This document shows positions 8,624 through 17,070 of a stretch of DNA of 64,000 nucleotides, piece after piece; the first letter of the stretch is position 1, and every line of letters begins with the position of its first letter. The notes below the pieces were generated by a model. The model was not told where the DNA came from, searched no databases, and saw nothing but the letters and a program-made list of their open reading frames with translations. Location of the stretch: positions 1 through 64,000 of the forward strand of contig JBJLEZ010000010.1 in assembly GCA_045565695.1 (NCBI GenBank), read 5' to 3'. Origin of the DNA: GCA-2690565 sp002457235. GTDB taxonomy: Bacteria > Verrucomicrobiota > Verrucomicrobiia > Opitutales > Coraliomargaritaceae. Position numbers and translations under genes: made by a program.

Positions 8624-10069
8624 ATGAAATACTTTCCCTTTATTATCTTCTTGGCAAGCATTGTGTGCATTAAAGTGCAAGCAACTGAATCGCCAAATTT
8701 TATTTTCATTCTGACGGATGACCAAGGATGGACTTCGTTGTCTTCGGCAATTGATCCGGATTTTCCAAAAGCAAAAAGTGATTACCATATCACTCCCAAT
8801 ATGGACGCACTTTTACAAATGGGTGTATCCTTTACAAATGGTTATGCGGCGGCTCCAGTCTGTGCACCTTCTCGTTATAGTATCCAGTTTGGCAAAACGG
8901 CTGCTCGTGTGAAACGAACCATTGCCCGAGGGCCAAATTATGCAGACCATGATCAAGTGGGTCTTGCTCAATACCTTAAGATGATCAATCCCGAATATCT
9001 TTGTGCTCATTTGGGTAAATGGCATATCGATGCCGACCCTGCTCGTTATGGGTATGATCTGCATGATGGAATCACTAAAAATAAGGAAGGCAATTTTCAT
9101 AACGATGATCACAAGTTACAGTGGAATGGTTATGCGGAAGAAGATCCCAAGCGCGTGGATTCACTAACGGATCGTACGATTGATTTTATTGAAGATGCTC
9201 TTGAGCAAGAGCGACCGTTTTATGTGCAGTTGTCGCATTATGCTGTTCACTCTGACCTCGTCTATAGCCAAGATAGCTACATGCAGATGCTGATAGAGGG
9301 TAGTGGAAGTGTGCACAAAAATGTTTCTTATGCAGCAATGGTGATGGATTTAGATAAATCGATTGGAAAATTACTTGAAGCTTATGAGGCATTGGGATTG
9401 AGCGAAAATACCTATATCATTTTCACTTCAGATAATGGAGGTATGCCTGTCTTGCCAATACAAGTGAATCGAGGTCGACCGTATAAACAAGGACTGAACA
9501 GTCCATTGTTGAGAGGTAAGTGGGATTTGATGGAAGGGGGGATTCGTGTTCCTTTTTCCATGGCTGGGCCAAATATTCCACAGGGAGTGGTTTCAGACAC
9601 ACCCGTTATCGGTTATGATATACTTCCTACTATAGTTGAATTGGCGGAAGCCTCTAATTCAAGTGAGGGGATTACTTTACCAGATGACATTGATGGAGGT
9701 AGTTTTGCCCAAGTTGCGCTGAAAGACAGATCGATGCCTGTGGAGCGTGCCAATGAAGCTCTAATTTTCCATTTCCCACATTACAATAGTGTAGGTCTGC
9801 AAGAACCCCATTCAGCCATTCGTATGGGAGATTATAAATTGGTTAAATTTTATTCTTCGGAGCGATCACTTTTATTTGATCTATCCAAAGATATCAGTGA
9901 ATCCAAGGACCTATCTAAAAAGAATAAGGCAAAGGTCCAAGAATTGGAAATACAGTTAAGCGATTATTTAACCGCAGTGGATGCAGAGCTTCCCGAAGGT
10001 AGTTTCACTTGGGGACGACCCGGTGAGCACGGCGCAGTGAAGACACAATTTTTTAAACGATACGATTAA
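8624..10069 (+). CDS. S1-family sulfatase 2, secreted
   Basis: The 481-residue protein starts with a signal peptide (about residues 1-21, ending KVQA). It has the metal-binding DD pair in ILTDDQGW (D32, D33), the formylglycine site CAPSR at C80, and the distal SDNGG motif about two thirds along. The tail FDLSKDISESKDLSKKNK is the normal sulfatase C-terminal signature. The site is Cys-type, so FGE-dependent. Its sequence differs clearly from sulfatase 1, so the two probably remove sulfate from different positions. It is the only sulfatase of the cluster on the plus strand and converges on sulfatase 3 with two bases between stop codons. Confidence 0.93.
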   Translation: MKYFPFIIFLASIVCIKVQATESPNFIFILTDDQGWTSLSSAIDPDFPKAKSDYHITPNMDALLQMGVSFTNGYAAAPVCAPSRYSIQFGKTAARVKRTIARGPNYADHDQVGLAQYLKMINPEYLCAHLGKWHIDADPARYGYDLHDGITKNKEGNFHNDDHKLQWNGYAEEDPKRVDSLTDRTIDFIEDALEQERPFYVQLSHYAVHSDLVYSQDSYMQMLIEGSGSVHKNVSYAAMVMDLDKSIGKLLEAYEALGLSENTYIIFTSDNGGMPVLPIQVNRGRPYKQGLNSPLLRGKWDLMEGGIRVPFSMAGPNIPQGVVSDTPVIGYDILPTIVELAEASNSSEGITLPDDIDGGSFAQVALKDRSMPVERANEALIFHFPHYNSVGLQEPHSAIRMGDYKLVKFYSSERSLLFDLSKDISESKDLSKKNKAKVQELEIQLSDYLTAVDAELPEGSFTWGRPGEHGAVKTQFFKRYD

Positions 10070-10071
10070 GT

Positions 10072-11454
10072 TTATTTTAGTTTAGAGCGGTCCGTTAGTG
10101 GTTCCGGCATTTCATCTAGAGTATTATTGAAAATTGACCTTAGTGCGTTCGATCTATTCGGATAATTAGCAATTAGGTTTATTCTCTCATTAGGATCGTT
10201 TTCCAAATTAAAGAGAAAGTCTTTGCCCTTATGATTTATTACAAGCTTCCAGCCATCTTTTAGAATGGCCCCTGTATTTTTACCAATCCTTCCTCCTGCC
10301 CAAAAGAAATGATCCCTAGAAATTTCTGACTCTTTATCCATTAATAAAGGTAACAGATTGACTCCTTCAAATGGTTCAGAATTTGGTAAATCTATTCCAG
10401 CTATTGCAGATAGAGTTGGATATATATCTAAAGACGATATGGGGGTGTTAGAAGTTTCACCTAAATTAATATTACCGGGCCAGGATACTATGAAGGGTAC
10501 TCTTATACCTCCTTCAAAGTACTCTCCTTTATAACCTCTAAGTCCATTGGTAGAGCCAAGCATTTCGCCTCTAGGCCACTCTTTTGGCAGGCCTTTAAAA
10601 TTTGTTTTTGCAGGACCATTATCACTTAGAAATATTACTACAGTATCCTTTTTTATACCTTTTTTATCAAGAGTATCTAGGACTTGTCCTACACCTTCAT
10701 CTACAGCAAGTAGCATAGATGCATACAGCTTGAGAGCTTCACTTTTAATGTGGCTTAATCTTTTTTTATGAGAGAGCTTTCCTTGCAGGGGACTGTGAGG
10801 TGCATTGTATGAAAGATACAGGAAAAAGGGGGCATCGGAATTTTTATCAATGAAATCACAGGCACTTTGCGTGAGTAAATCAGTAAGATAGATATCTCCT
10901 TTAGAAGTAGGTCCCCATATATTGTTCGTTTTGGTACTTCCGTATTTGTCATCATTGACTCCATGATAATGCCCTGATGCATCAGGCCAATAATCGCCTT
11001 CCCAGACCATCGTGTTCGCAGTATGATCAAAATATTTCTCAACAGGCATTGGATTCCAGCTAGGGTTATCTAGATTCCATTTGCCAACTATGGCAGTTTT
11101 ATAACCTGCGTTTTTTAACTGAATCGGAAGTATGGGTCTATCATCTGAAAGTTTAACTCCTCCCATATCAGGATTCCAATAAACTCCAGACCTTCCTGGA
11201 TAAGTTCCTGTAAGCAAGCCAACTCTACTTGGGCCACAGACTGGGCTTATGCTATAGGCTGTATCAAATTTTATGCCCTCATCTGCAAGTTTATCGATAT
11301 TTTGCGTTTCTATTAAGTCACCACCATAACAAGAGGCATCTGCGTAAGCCATATCATCTACAAATATTAGTACAATATTCGGAAGTGTGTCGTTCGCATT
11401 AAGGTAGAGATTCAGTGAAAAAAATACTGCAACAATAAGGGAGATGTTTTTCAT
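10072..11454 (-). CDS. S1-family sulfatase 3, secreted
   Basis: The 460-residue protein has a signal peptide (about residues 1-20), FVDDMAYAD (D33, D34), the formylglycine site CGPSR at C73 with TGTYPGRSG after it, the distal LSDNGP motif, and the tail DFLFNLENDPNERINL. It resembles the arylsulfatase A-type branch more than sulfatases 1, 4 and 5. The start codon sits three bases after the T-run of a strong hairpin (11458-11488) that ends the PEP-CTERM gene, and no ribosome binding site is visible. Expression may therefore depend on read-through or on a promoter not recognised here. Confidence 0.92.
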   Translation of the reverse strand: MKNISLIVAVFFSLNLYLNANDTLPNIVLIFVDDMAYADASCYGGDLIETQNIDKLADEGIKFDTAYSISPVCGPSRVGLLTGTYPGRSGVYWNPDMGGVKLSDDRPILPIQLKNAGYKTAIVGKWNLDNPSWNPMPVEKYFDHTANTMVWEGDYWPDASGHYHGVNDDKYGSTKTNNIWGPTSKGDIYLTDLLTQSACDFIDKNSDAPFFLYLSYNAPHSPLQGKLSHKKRLSHIKSEALKLYASMLLAVDEGVGQVLDTLDKKGIKKDTVVIFLSDNGPAKTNFKGLPKEWPRGEMLGSTNGLRGYKGEYFEGGIRVPFIVSWPGNINLGETSNTPISSLDIYPTLSAIAGIDLPNSEPFEGVNLLPLLMDKESEISRDHFFWAGGRIGKNTGAILKDGWKLVINHKGKDFLFNLENDPNERINLIANYPNRSNALRSIFNNTLDEMPEPLTDRSKLK

Positions 11455-11457
11455 AAC

Positions 11458-11488
11458 AAAAAAAGGTGAGGAAAAATCCTCACCTTTT
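11458..11488 (-). terminator. Intrinsic terminator of the PEP-CTERM gene, abutting the sulfatase 3 start
   Basis: A perfect 12-bp stem (arms 11461-11472 and 11477-11488) closes a four-base loop. On the minus strand it is followed by seven T residues ending three bases before the ATG of sulfatase 3. The arms contain GGTGAGG, so the same structure could also hide or expose a ribosome-binding-like sequence. Confidence 0.85.
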
Positions 11489-11514
11489 CAATAAATTATA
11501 TATTAAATCTGAAA

Positions 11515-12126
11515 TTATTTACGGCGTTTGATCGCAACGAACAAGAATGCTGCAAAACCTGCAAGTAGAGCATAAGTAGATGGTTCAGGTACAACTGTTA
11601 GAGATTCAGTAGTGGAACCATAAGAGTGTGTGAAGCTATTTAATACAATTCCACCGTCTAGTTGAAAGATAATTTGTTTATCCCACGCTAGAGCGGTTAA
11701 ACTTAATGTTGTGACACCTACATCAAGATCAACCCAATCTTGGTAAAAGTATTGTGTCGCAGAACCATCATTAGATCTTCCGACTCTTATGCGAGCATTT
11801 GAACCATGAGTTCCTGGAATTTCACTTACCTCTGCAATATCGAGTGAGATTGTTTGAGCAAGTTGCGAATCAGCACCCCAATAATTAGCATTTGAAGAGT
11901 TGAAGTGTCCAACTTTATACACAGATCTTCCAAGATTGCCTCCTGTTAGATTTTGAAAAATACTTTGTGTGAGCGGGTTAGTTTCATATTCGCCTGCTGT
12001 AGGGATACTAGTAGAAATTGACTTAGCAAATGCACCATCAGCTGGAGCAGATACTTCGAGTGTGAGTGCGGAAGCGGTTGATACTAGCATAGACGCAGCA
12101 ATAATTAGAGGTAATATAGTTTTCAT
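11515..12126 (-). CDS. PEP-CTERM sorting-signal protein
   Basis: The 203-residue secreted protein begins with a signal peptide (residues 1-20, ending STASA). It ends with VPEPSTYALLAGFAAFLF followed by a basic tail, which is the tripartite exosortase sorting signal (PEP motif, membrane helix, basic end). The middle is a small, Ser/Thr- and Asn-rich domain of unknown fold (about 25-175). No exosortase gene is in the window. It is expressed from its own sigma70-type promoter, ends at a strong terminator and is the gene between the LacI-family regulator and sulfatase 3. The function is unknown; a surface or matrix role within the glycan locus is inference. Confidence 0.88.
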   Translation of the reverse strand: MKTILPLIIAASMLVSTASALTLEVSAPADGAFAKSISTSIPTAGEYETNPLTQSIFQNLTGGNLGRSVYKVGHFNSSNANYWGADSQLAQTISLDIAEVSEIPGTHGSNARIRVGRSNDGSATQYFYQDWVDLDVGVTTLSLTALAWDKQIIFQLDGGIVLNSFTHSYGSTTESLTVVPEPSTYALLAGFAAFLFVAIKRRK

Positions 12127-12156
12127 AGGGTATATAGATTATAGTTTATTATCATT

Positions 12157-12185
12157 AATATCATTTAATTTCATAATTGTGTCAA
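12157..12185 (-). promoter_or_regulatory. Sigma70-type promoter of the PEP-CTERM gene
   Basis: On the minus strand a perfect TTGACA (12185-12180) is followed after 17 bases by GATATT (12162-12157), 31 bases before the start codon. The -35 box is consensus and the -10 box is fair. Confidence 0.55.
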
Positions 12186-12192
12186 GTAAATT

Positions 12193-12206
12193 TGCACATT
12201 TATGAA
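12193..12206 (-). promoter_or_regulatory. Degenerate copy of the TGCATAAWAGTGCA element
   Basis: The minus strand reads TTCATAAATGTGCA, matching the element at 20609 at 12 of 14 positions and in the same orientation toward its gene. It lies seven bases upstream of the -35 box of the PEP-CTERM promoter, where an activator could bind. The left TGCA half is broken (TTCA). Confidence 0.3.
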
Positions 12207-12245
12207 ATTTCTATAAAGAATTAGCTACCAATGATTTATGGAGTA

Positions 12246-13286
12246 CTATAAAGTATTTCCTTCTAGATATTCTCCTTTTATTGAAATCAATTGGGTCTTA
12301 TCATAAGGATTTTTAATGATTTCATAGAGTCTCTTTGTAGCATTGTAGCCAATTGATCTATGTGGGATCTGAATGGTAGATAGCGTAAGGGCTCTTAATG
12401 GACTGGGTATTCCATCAAAGCCCACAACGGAAACATCTTTAGGAACTTCAATTCCGGCAGATTCTAAATGCGTGATTAAATCATAAGCCACATGATCTGC
12501 AGCACAGAACCAAGCAGTCACTCCATCTTTGGTTTGTTTGATCGCTTCTTTGATTGAGTCTTGGGGCGACAACAATCTATCAGGATATATATTCACGACA
12601 TCGTTTTTACTGAGTGGAATTGATTTACGGATGAGTTGATCGTTAAAGGCGCTGAATCTGCGATAAGACCAACATGCCTGAACGGCATAGCTTCGTGTTA
12701 AGAAACCAATCCGTTTATGACCTTTCTCAATCAGTTTATTAATTATAGTCGATAATCCTTTATTGTGGTCTACATCCACGCAGTCGATGATTTGACCGCC
12801 AAATTGCTCAACTAGCGATACAACGGGAAAATTTTCTTTTAAAGCTTTAATGATCTCGGTTTTGAAAGGGTAAATGAGGAGAACGCCATTCCAGACCTTT
12901 CTATTTTTCTTGATAAGTTCTTGAAATTCAGAGCTTTTCGCAGTGAACCGAGGAGAAATAATGTTAATGTCTACGATAATATCATTAATAAGAGCAAATT
13001 CTGAAATACCAGGCATGAGGTGAAAGCCTGGGCTTCGCTCATGGTCTTCATGTATATTTTCATGGTCAGTACAAATAATCACACCAATTGTTTTCTGGGA
13101 TACATTTTTGCTGCCACGTGGCTTAAGGTAAGTGTAGCCGATTTTTTCAGCTTCTGAGAAGACCAAGGCTCTTGTTTCTGGGTTGACTCCCGAATGATTG
13201 GTGAAACAACGAGAAACTGTGGTGCGAGAGATATTTAAATTATTGGCAATTTGTTGCTGATTATTTTTATTTTCTCTGGTGTTCAT
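12246..13286 (-). CDS. LacI-family transcriptional regulator
   Basis: From the ATG at 13286 (an in-frame TTG six bases earlier is possible) the protein has 346 residues. An N-terminal helix-turn-helix reads QQIANNLNISRTTVSRCF (about residues 10-27). A linker and a periplasmic-binding-protein-like sensor domain follow, with the conserved CVDVDHNKG, GHKRIGFLT and FCAADHVAYDL segments. The hinge region reads GYTYLKPRGSK instead of the canonical GYxPNxxAR, so contact with the operator centre may differ. LacI proteins sense sugars; here the likely target is the surrounding glycan locus. The start codon lies inside a perfect inverted repeat. Confidence 0.92.
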   Translation of the reverse strand: MNTRENKNNQQQIANNLNISRTTVSRCFTNHSGVNPETRALVFSEAEKIGYTYLKPRGSKNVSQKTIGVIICTDHENIHEDHERSPGFHLMPGISEFALINDIIVDINIISPRFTAKSSEFQELIKKNRKVWNGVLLIYPFKTEIIKALKENFPVVSLVEQFGGQIIDCVDVDHNKGLSTIINKLIEKGHKRIGFLTRSYAVQACWSYRRFSAFNDQLIRKSIPLSKNDVVNIYPDRLLSPQDSIKEAIKQTKDGVTAWFCAADHVAYDLITHLESAGIEVPKDVSVVGFDGIPSPLRALTLSTIQIPHRSIGYNATKRLYEIIKNPYDKTQLISIKGEYLEGNTL

Positions 13287-13315
13287 GAGCAATGGGAGTA
13301 AAATTCATTGCTCAT
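13285..13315 (-). promoter_or_regulatory. Perfect 10-bp inverted repeat covering the lacI-family start codon
   Basis: Arms ATGAGCAATG (13285-13294 on plus) and CATTGCTCAT (13306-13315) are exact inverses around an 11-base loop. The downstream arm on the minus strand contains the first two bases of the regulator's ATG. As DNA it could be an autoregulatory operator; as RNA it would be a hairpin over the translation start. Confidence 0.5.
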
Positions 13316-13368
13316 AAATATCAACTATTTTCTAATCTAATAATTTCTTTTCCTAGTTTTATTAAAAG

Positions 13369-15576
13369 TTAATTTTGTCCGTATTTAACTCTATAAAAAA
13401 GTTTTTCAGGGTTATCTGTGAATTCATCATATTGAAAACGCAATTTGGGTTTATAGTTTGGTGAGTTTGCTGAATAGATGTAGAATCTATAGGCTTGAGA
13501 ATTAGGATCGGCGTCTGGGCTAAATCTTAGAAATAAATACTGACCACCAGAGTAACTTGGGTTAGTTTTATAGAATTGCTGAATGAATGGAATTAATGCT
13601 GAGGATTCTCTTGTTACTGTAGTATCTGCATTGGGAAATGAAGTCCCTAAAATAGCATCATTTATTAGGTGAATATTTGAATTATTTTGAGTATATGCTG
13701 AATAGCTTGTATAGGGAGTGGTACTATTGTAAATTCCAAGTAAATGTAAATCTGCACTCCATGGTATGCCGGGGTTATGCCTTCTTCGAGCGGTAAATTC
13801 TAGTTCTATATTACTTAAATTAAACCCTGGTTCCTCTAATGGGATTTCAAAGATCAATACTGCATCTCCCCCAATCACTTTTTCCCAATGGTCTAGAGCG
13901 CCAACTACTAATTCATTATTATTAATACGATAAGTTGTGCCACCATTTGTATCTTTGATGCCGTAGTCATTTTGATTTCCCGTAACCGAAATTTGAAATC
14001 CATTCCCGGAAGTAGAGGATGGGTTTATTATATAATTTGAGAAATTACCATTTCCCTGTATCGAATTTTTTTCTGTCCAAGAGTCTAGATCTTTAGATGT
14101 TTCCAGCGAGAAATTATAGTTTTTCCCTAATTTCATATTTGCCTGAAGTAAGTTAGGTTGAATGTTGATTCCATTCGTTTTTAAAAATTCTGTTGCCCGC
14201 ATTTCATTGCGAAAAAGTGTTTTAAGGTAGTTTAACTCATTTGAGCGATTAGAAGCATTGATTAAGTTATTGATTTCATAAGGATCGTTTCCGGTACTTG
14301 TATCAAAGAATTCTATCCAAGAAGCGTCTTCTTCGTAGGTCACTAATTTTAAACCATTTTCGTGGCGAAGTGCTATATAGGGTCTAACTTTTGCCGTGGG
14401 GAATTCTGGGTCATGGTTATATTGATAAAAGAAAAATTTCCTCCAATTGCTTGGTCTTTGATTTTTAATTAAAGGTAGTAAACTGCGTCCTTGCATACTT
14501 TGAGGTATATTTAGTCCAGCGATATCGAGTATAGTCGGGGCAAGGTCCAGATTTAAGGCGATATCATTTACAATGAGTGGTGTTGATTGTTCTTGGGGAT
14601 AGCGAATCATTAAGGGAATACGTATACTTTCTTCGTAGGGTGCTCGTTTATCGCCAAGTTTATGTTCACCTCTAAAAAAGCCATTATCACTGATATAGAT
14701 TATAGCGGTATTTTCATCAATATTCAGTTGCTCCAACTTATCTAGTATTGAACCTACACAACTGTCGATGCCAGCAATTGTTCGCATATATTCTCTTAAG
14801 GTACTTGCATAGTTTCCTGAGTTTACCTCTATGTTTTGTCCAGGGGGTGGGCTGTTCAAGTTTGGTACTCCGATTGCGGACTGTCCTGCATAAATAGTTT
14901 CAGTACGGTTCGGTGGATCGAATGGTTGGTGCGGTGTTTTAAATCCGAGAACTAAAAGAAATGGATTTTGCGCACTATTTTGCTGTTCGATGAAATTTAT
15001 TGCATAGTCAGTGGATGCATCATCTACCCATTCACTACCGGTAGTTGTTCTGATAAGGTTGTTATTACCGTCATAAAAAGGTGTATCATAGTAACTTCCT
15101 TGCCCATAAAAAGTAGCTACCGTATCAAATCCAGGGCGTTCCGTTTGTCGACCATGGTGCCACTTCCCAAAGTAACCAGTTGTGTATCCATTTGCTTTAA
15201 GTAGGCTGGCATAAGTTGTCGAATCAGTTGGGAAAGCGGTTGAATTATCAGTAACTCCGTGGATATGTGGATAGACTCCAGTGAGCATGGTTGCTCTTGA
15301 AGGCGAGCAGGTTGAAAATACAGTGAAAGCATTGTCAAAATGTATTCCTTCATTCGATAAACGATTTAGGTTAGGTGTTGTGCCTTCAAGCCAAGGGAAG
15401 CGGGCGGTTCGTCCAAGTTCACTCATTCGTGACTGCATAAAGTCGTAGGCATCCCACCTTTGGTCATCCGCGATTATGACAACAAAATTAGGCGTAAGAT
15501 TTCCGAATAAACTAGTGTGTATATATGGGGTAATTATAGCCAGTAAAGCTATGAAGAATGACGCATGACTTTTCAC
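13369..15576 (-). CDS. S1-family sulfatase 4 with long C-terminal extension
   Basis: The 735-residue protein is about 250 residues longer than the other sulfatases here. After a signal peptide (about residues 1-25) come IADDQRWD (D37, D38), the formylglycine site CSPSR at C90, TGVYPHIHG, and the late SDNGFFRGEHKLGDKR motif (about 295-310). The catalytic part ends near residue 475. The extension begins with SLETSKDLDSW and ends FYRVKYGQN, the two halves of a small tail module common in Verrucomicrobiota. They appear to be split by about 190 residues of probable beta-sandwich (residues 525-715). This inserted domain may bind carbohydrate; that is inference. Confidence 0.92.
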   Translation of the reverse strand: MKSHASFFIALLAIITPYIHTSLFGNLTPNFVVIIADDQRWDAYDFMQSRMSELGRTARFPWLEGTTPNLNRLSNEGIHFDNAFTVFSTCSPSRATMLTGVYPHIHGVTDNSTAFPTDSTTYASLLKANGYTTGYFGKWHHGRQTERPGFDTVATFYGQGSYYDTPFYDGNNNLIRTTTGSEWVDDASTDYAINFIEQQNSAQNPFLLVLGFKTPHQPFDPPNRTETIYAGQSAIGVPNLNSPPPGQNIEVNSGNYASTLREYMRTIAGIDSCVGSILDKLEQLNIDENTAIIYISDNGFFRGEHKLGDKRAPYEESIRIPLMIRYPQEQSTPLIVNDIALNLDLAPTILDIAGLNIPQSMQGRSLLPLIKNQRPSNWRKFFFYQYNHDPEFPTAKVRPYIALRHENGLKLVTYEEDASWIEFFDTSTGNDPYEINNLINASNRSNELNYLKTLFRNEMRATEFLKTNGINIQPNLLQANMKLGKNYNFSLETSKDLDSWTEKNSIQGNGNFSNYIINPSSTSGNGFQISVTGNQNDYGIKDTNGGTTYRINNNELVVGALDHWEKVIGGDAVLIFEIPLEEPGFNLSNIELEFTARRRHNPGIPWSADLHLLGIYNSTTPYTSYSAYTQNNSNIHLINDAILGTSFPNADTTVTRESSALIPFIQQFYKTNPSYSGGQYLFLRFSPDADPNSQAYRFYIYSANSPNYKPKLRFQYDEFTDNPEKLFYRVKYGQN

Positions 15577-15617
15577 ACTCTTACATTAGCAAAATTTGGA
15601 ATAAAGTTAAATGATTT

Positions 15618-17053
15618 TTATCGATTATATATTTCCTTTATAGACTGACCTTTCCCTCTAATGCGAGTTGGAGGAGTATAATCAATTTTTTTCAATAGTT
15701 TATAAAACGACTTATCTAGTTTGGATAAAACTTTAGCGTAAGACCTATCATCGATTAAATTATAAAGTTCCTTCGGGTCATTAGTTAAGTCGTATAATTC
15801 AGAAGTGAAGCCGGCTTCAGGGTAGGTTACGTATTTCCAATCTTTAGTTCTATAGGCTAGGATAGTCGGTGTGCCTCCAAAACCACCAGTGGGTCTATAT
15901 TCATTTTCTTTGTAGTACTCATATAGAAATCCACTTCTTCCCTTAGTTTTGCCTTCAAGTATAGGCTGCCAGCTTTCGCCATGCATGTGAGATGGAACAT
16001 CAATACCAGCTAGGTCACAAATATAAGGAGCTAAATCGATGTTGAGAATTAGTGAATCAACTTTACGTGGCTGTTCTTGAAAAGGGTTCCACATAAGTAG
16101 TGGAATACGAATGGATTCTTCATAAGCTTTCCTTTTATCATGTAGGCCTCCATGCTCACTGACAAAATAACCATTATCACCGGCAAAGATCACGATAGTA
16201 TTTTCAAGAAGACCTTCATTTTTAAGTTTTTCAAAAATCATACCGACACCTTCGTCAACTGCCGTAACGGTTCGCATTTTGTCTGGAATTTTATAGTGGA
16301 TCGGAGCAATACCTCCACCTCTTGCACGATTTTTTGCAGCCATAAGTTTGTATATATTTTGGCTTTGTGGACATATCATCATTTAGGTCATCTTGGGTTG
16401 GCACTTCCATATCCTTGTATAAGTTTTTATGACGAGCTGGCGGAGTGAAACGGTTCATGTAATGCCTTATGGCTAAGGTATAACATAAAAGGTTTATCGT
16501 CTTGTGCAGCAGTCTCTATATACTCTACGGCTAGTTCATTTAGCTGATCAGTTAGATATTTACCTTCAGGAATACAAAAGTTTTCTCCTGTTTCTGTTAG
16601 GAGTGCGTCATTGTAGTATTTGCCTTGGCCCCAAAATACCATCCACTTATTAAATCCAGGTCTTGGTCTATTGTGCATTGCTTGGTGCCATTTACCGAAA
16701 TATGCAGTTTGATATCCAACATCTTGTAGAAGAGTAGCAAATGTAGGTAGCTTTTTATCGTAATCTAAGTATTCATTCACGACTACACCGTGTTTGTTAG
16801 CATAAGTTCCAGTCAAGAAGGATGCCCTTGAAGGTCCGCAAAGCGATGTAGTAACAAATGCATTTTCAAAGTTAATACCTTCTTTCAGAAGCTTGTCTAA
16901 ATTTGGTGTGACAAGCCATGGGAAATTTCCTACGGCACCAATTTCGTCGTAACGTTGATCATCCGTTAAAATAAAGATTATATTTGGTTTGTCGCTCGCC
17001 AGCATAATAATTTTGGCTGTGAATATTAATAGTAGTATTTTTATTGATTTCAT
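15618..17053 (-). pseudogene. S1-family sulfatase 5, disrupted by two +1 frameshifts
   Basis: The N-terminal piece (17053 to about 16455) has a signal peptide, ILTDDQRYD (D31, D32) and the formylglycine site CGPSR at C72. The C-terminal piece (from about 16350 to 15618) has FAGDNGYFVSEHGGLHDKRK and the tail YDLTNDPKELYNL. Between them a third frame reads PPARHKNLYKDMEVP without stops. Two one-base excesses, near 16450 and near 16347, therefore separate otherwise intact catalytic parts. Both changes have the same sign and neither is in a long homopolymer. If the bases are consensus errors this is a normal sulfatase of about 475 residues closest to sulfatase 1 in style. If real, it is a recent pseudogene. 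Confidence 0.85.
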
Positions 17054-17070
17054 TTATTTTAAAATATAAA

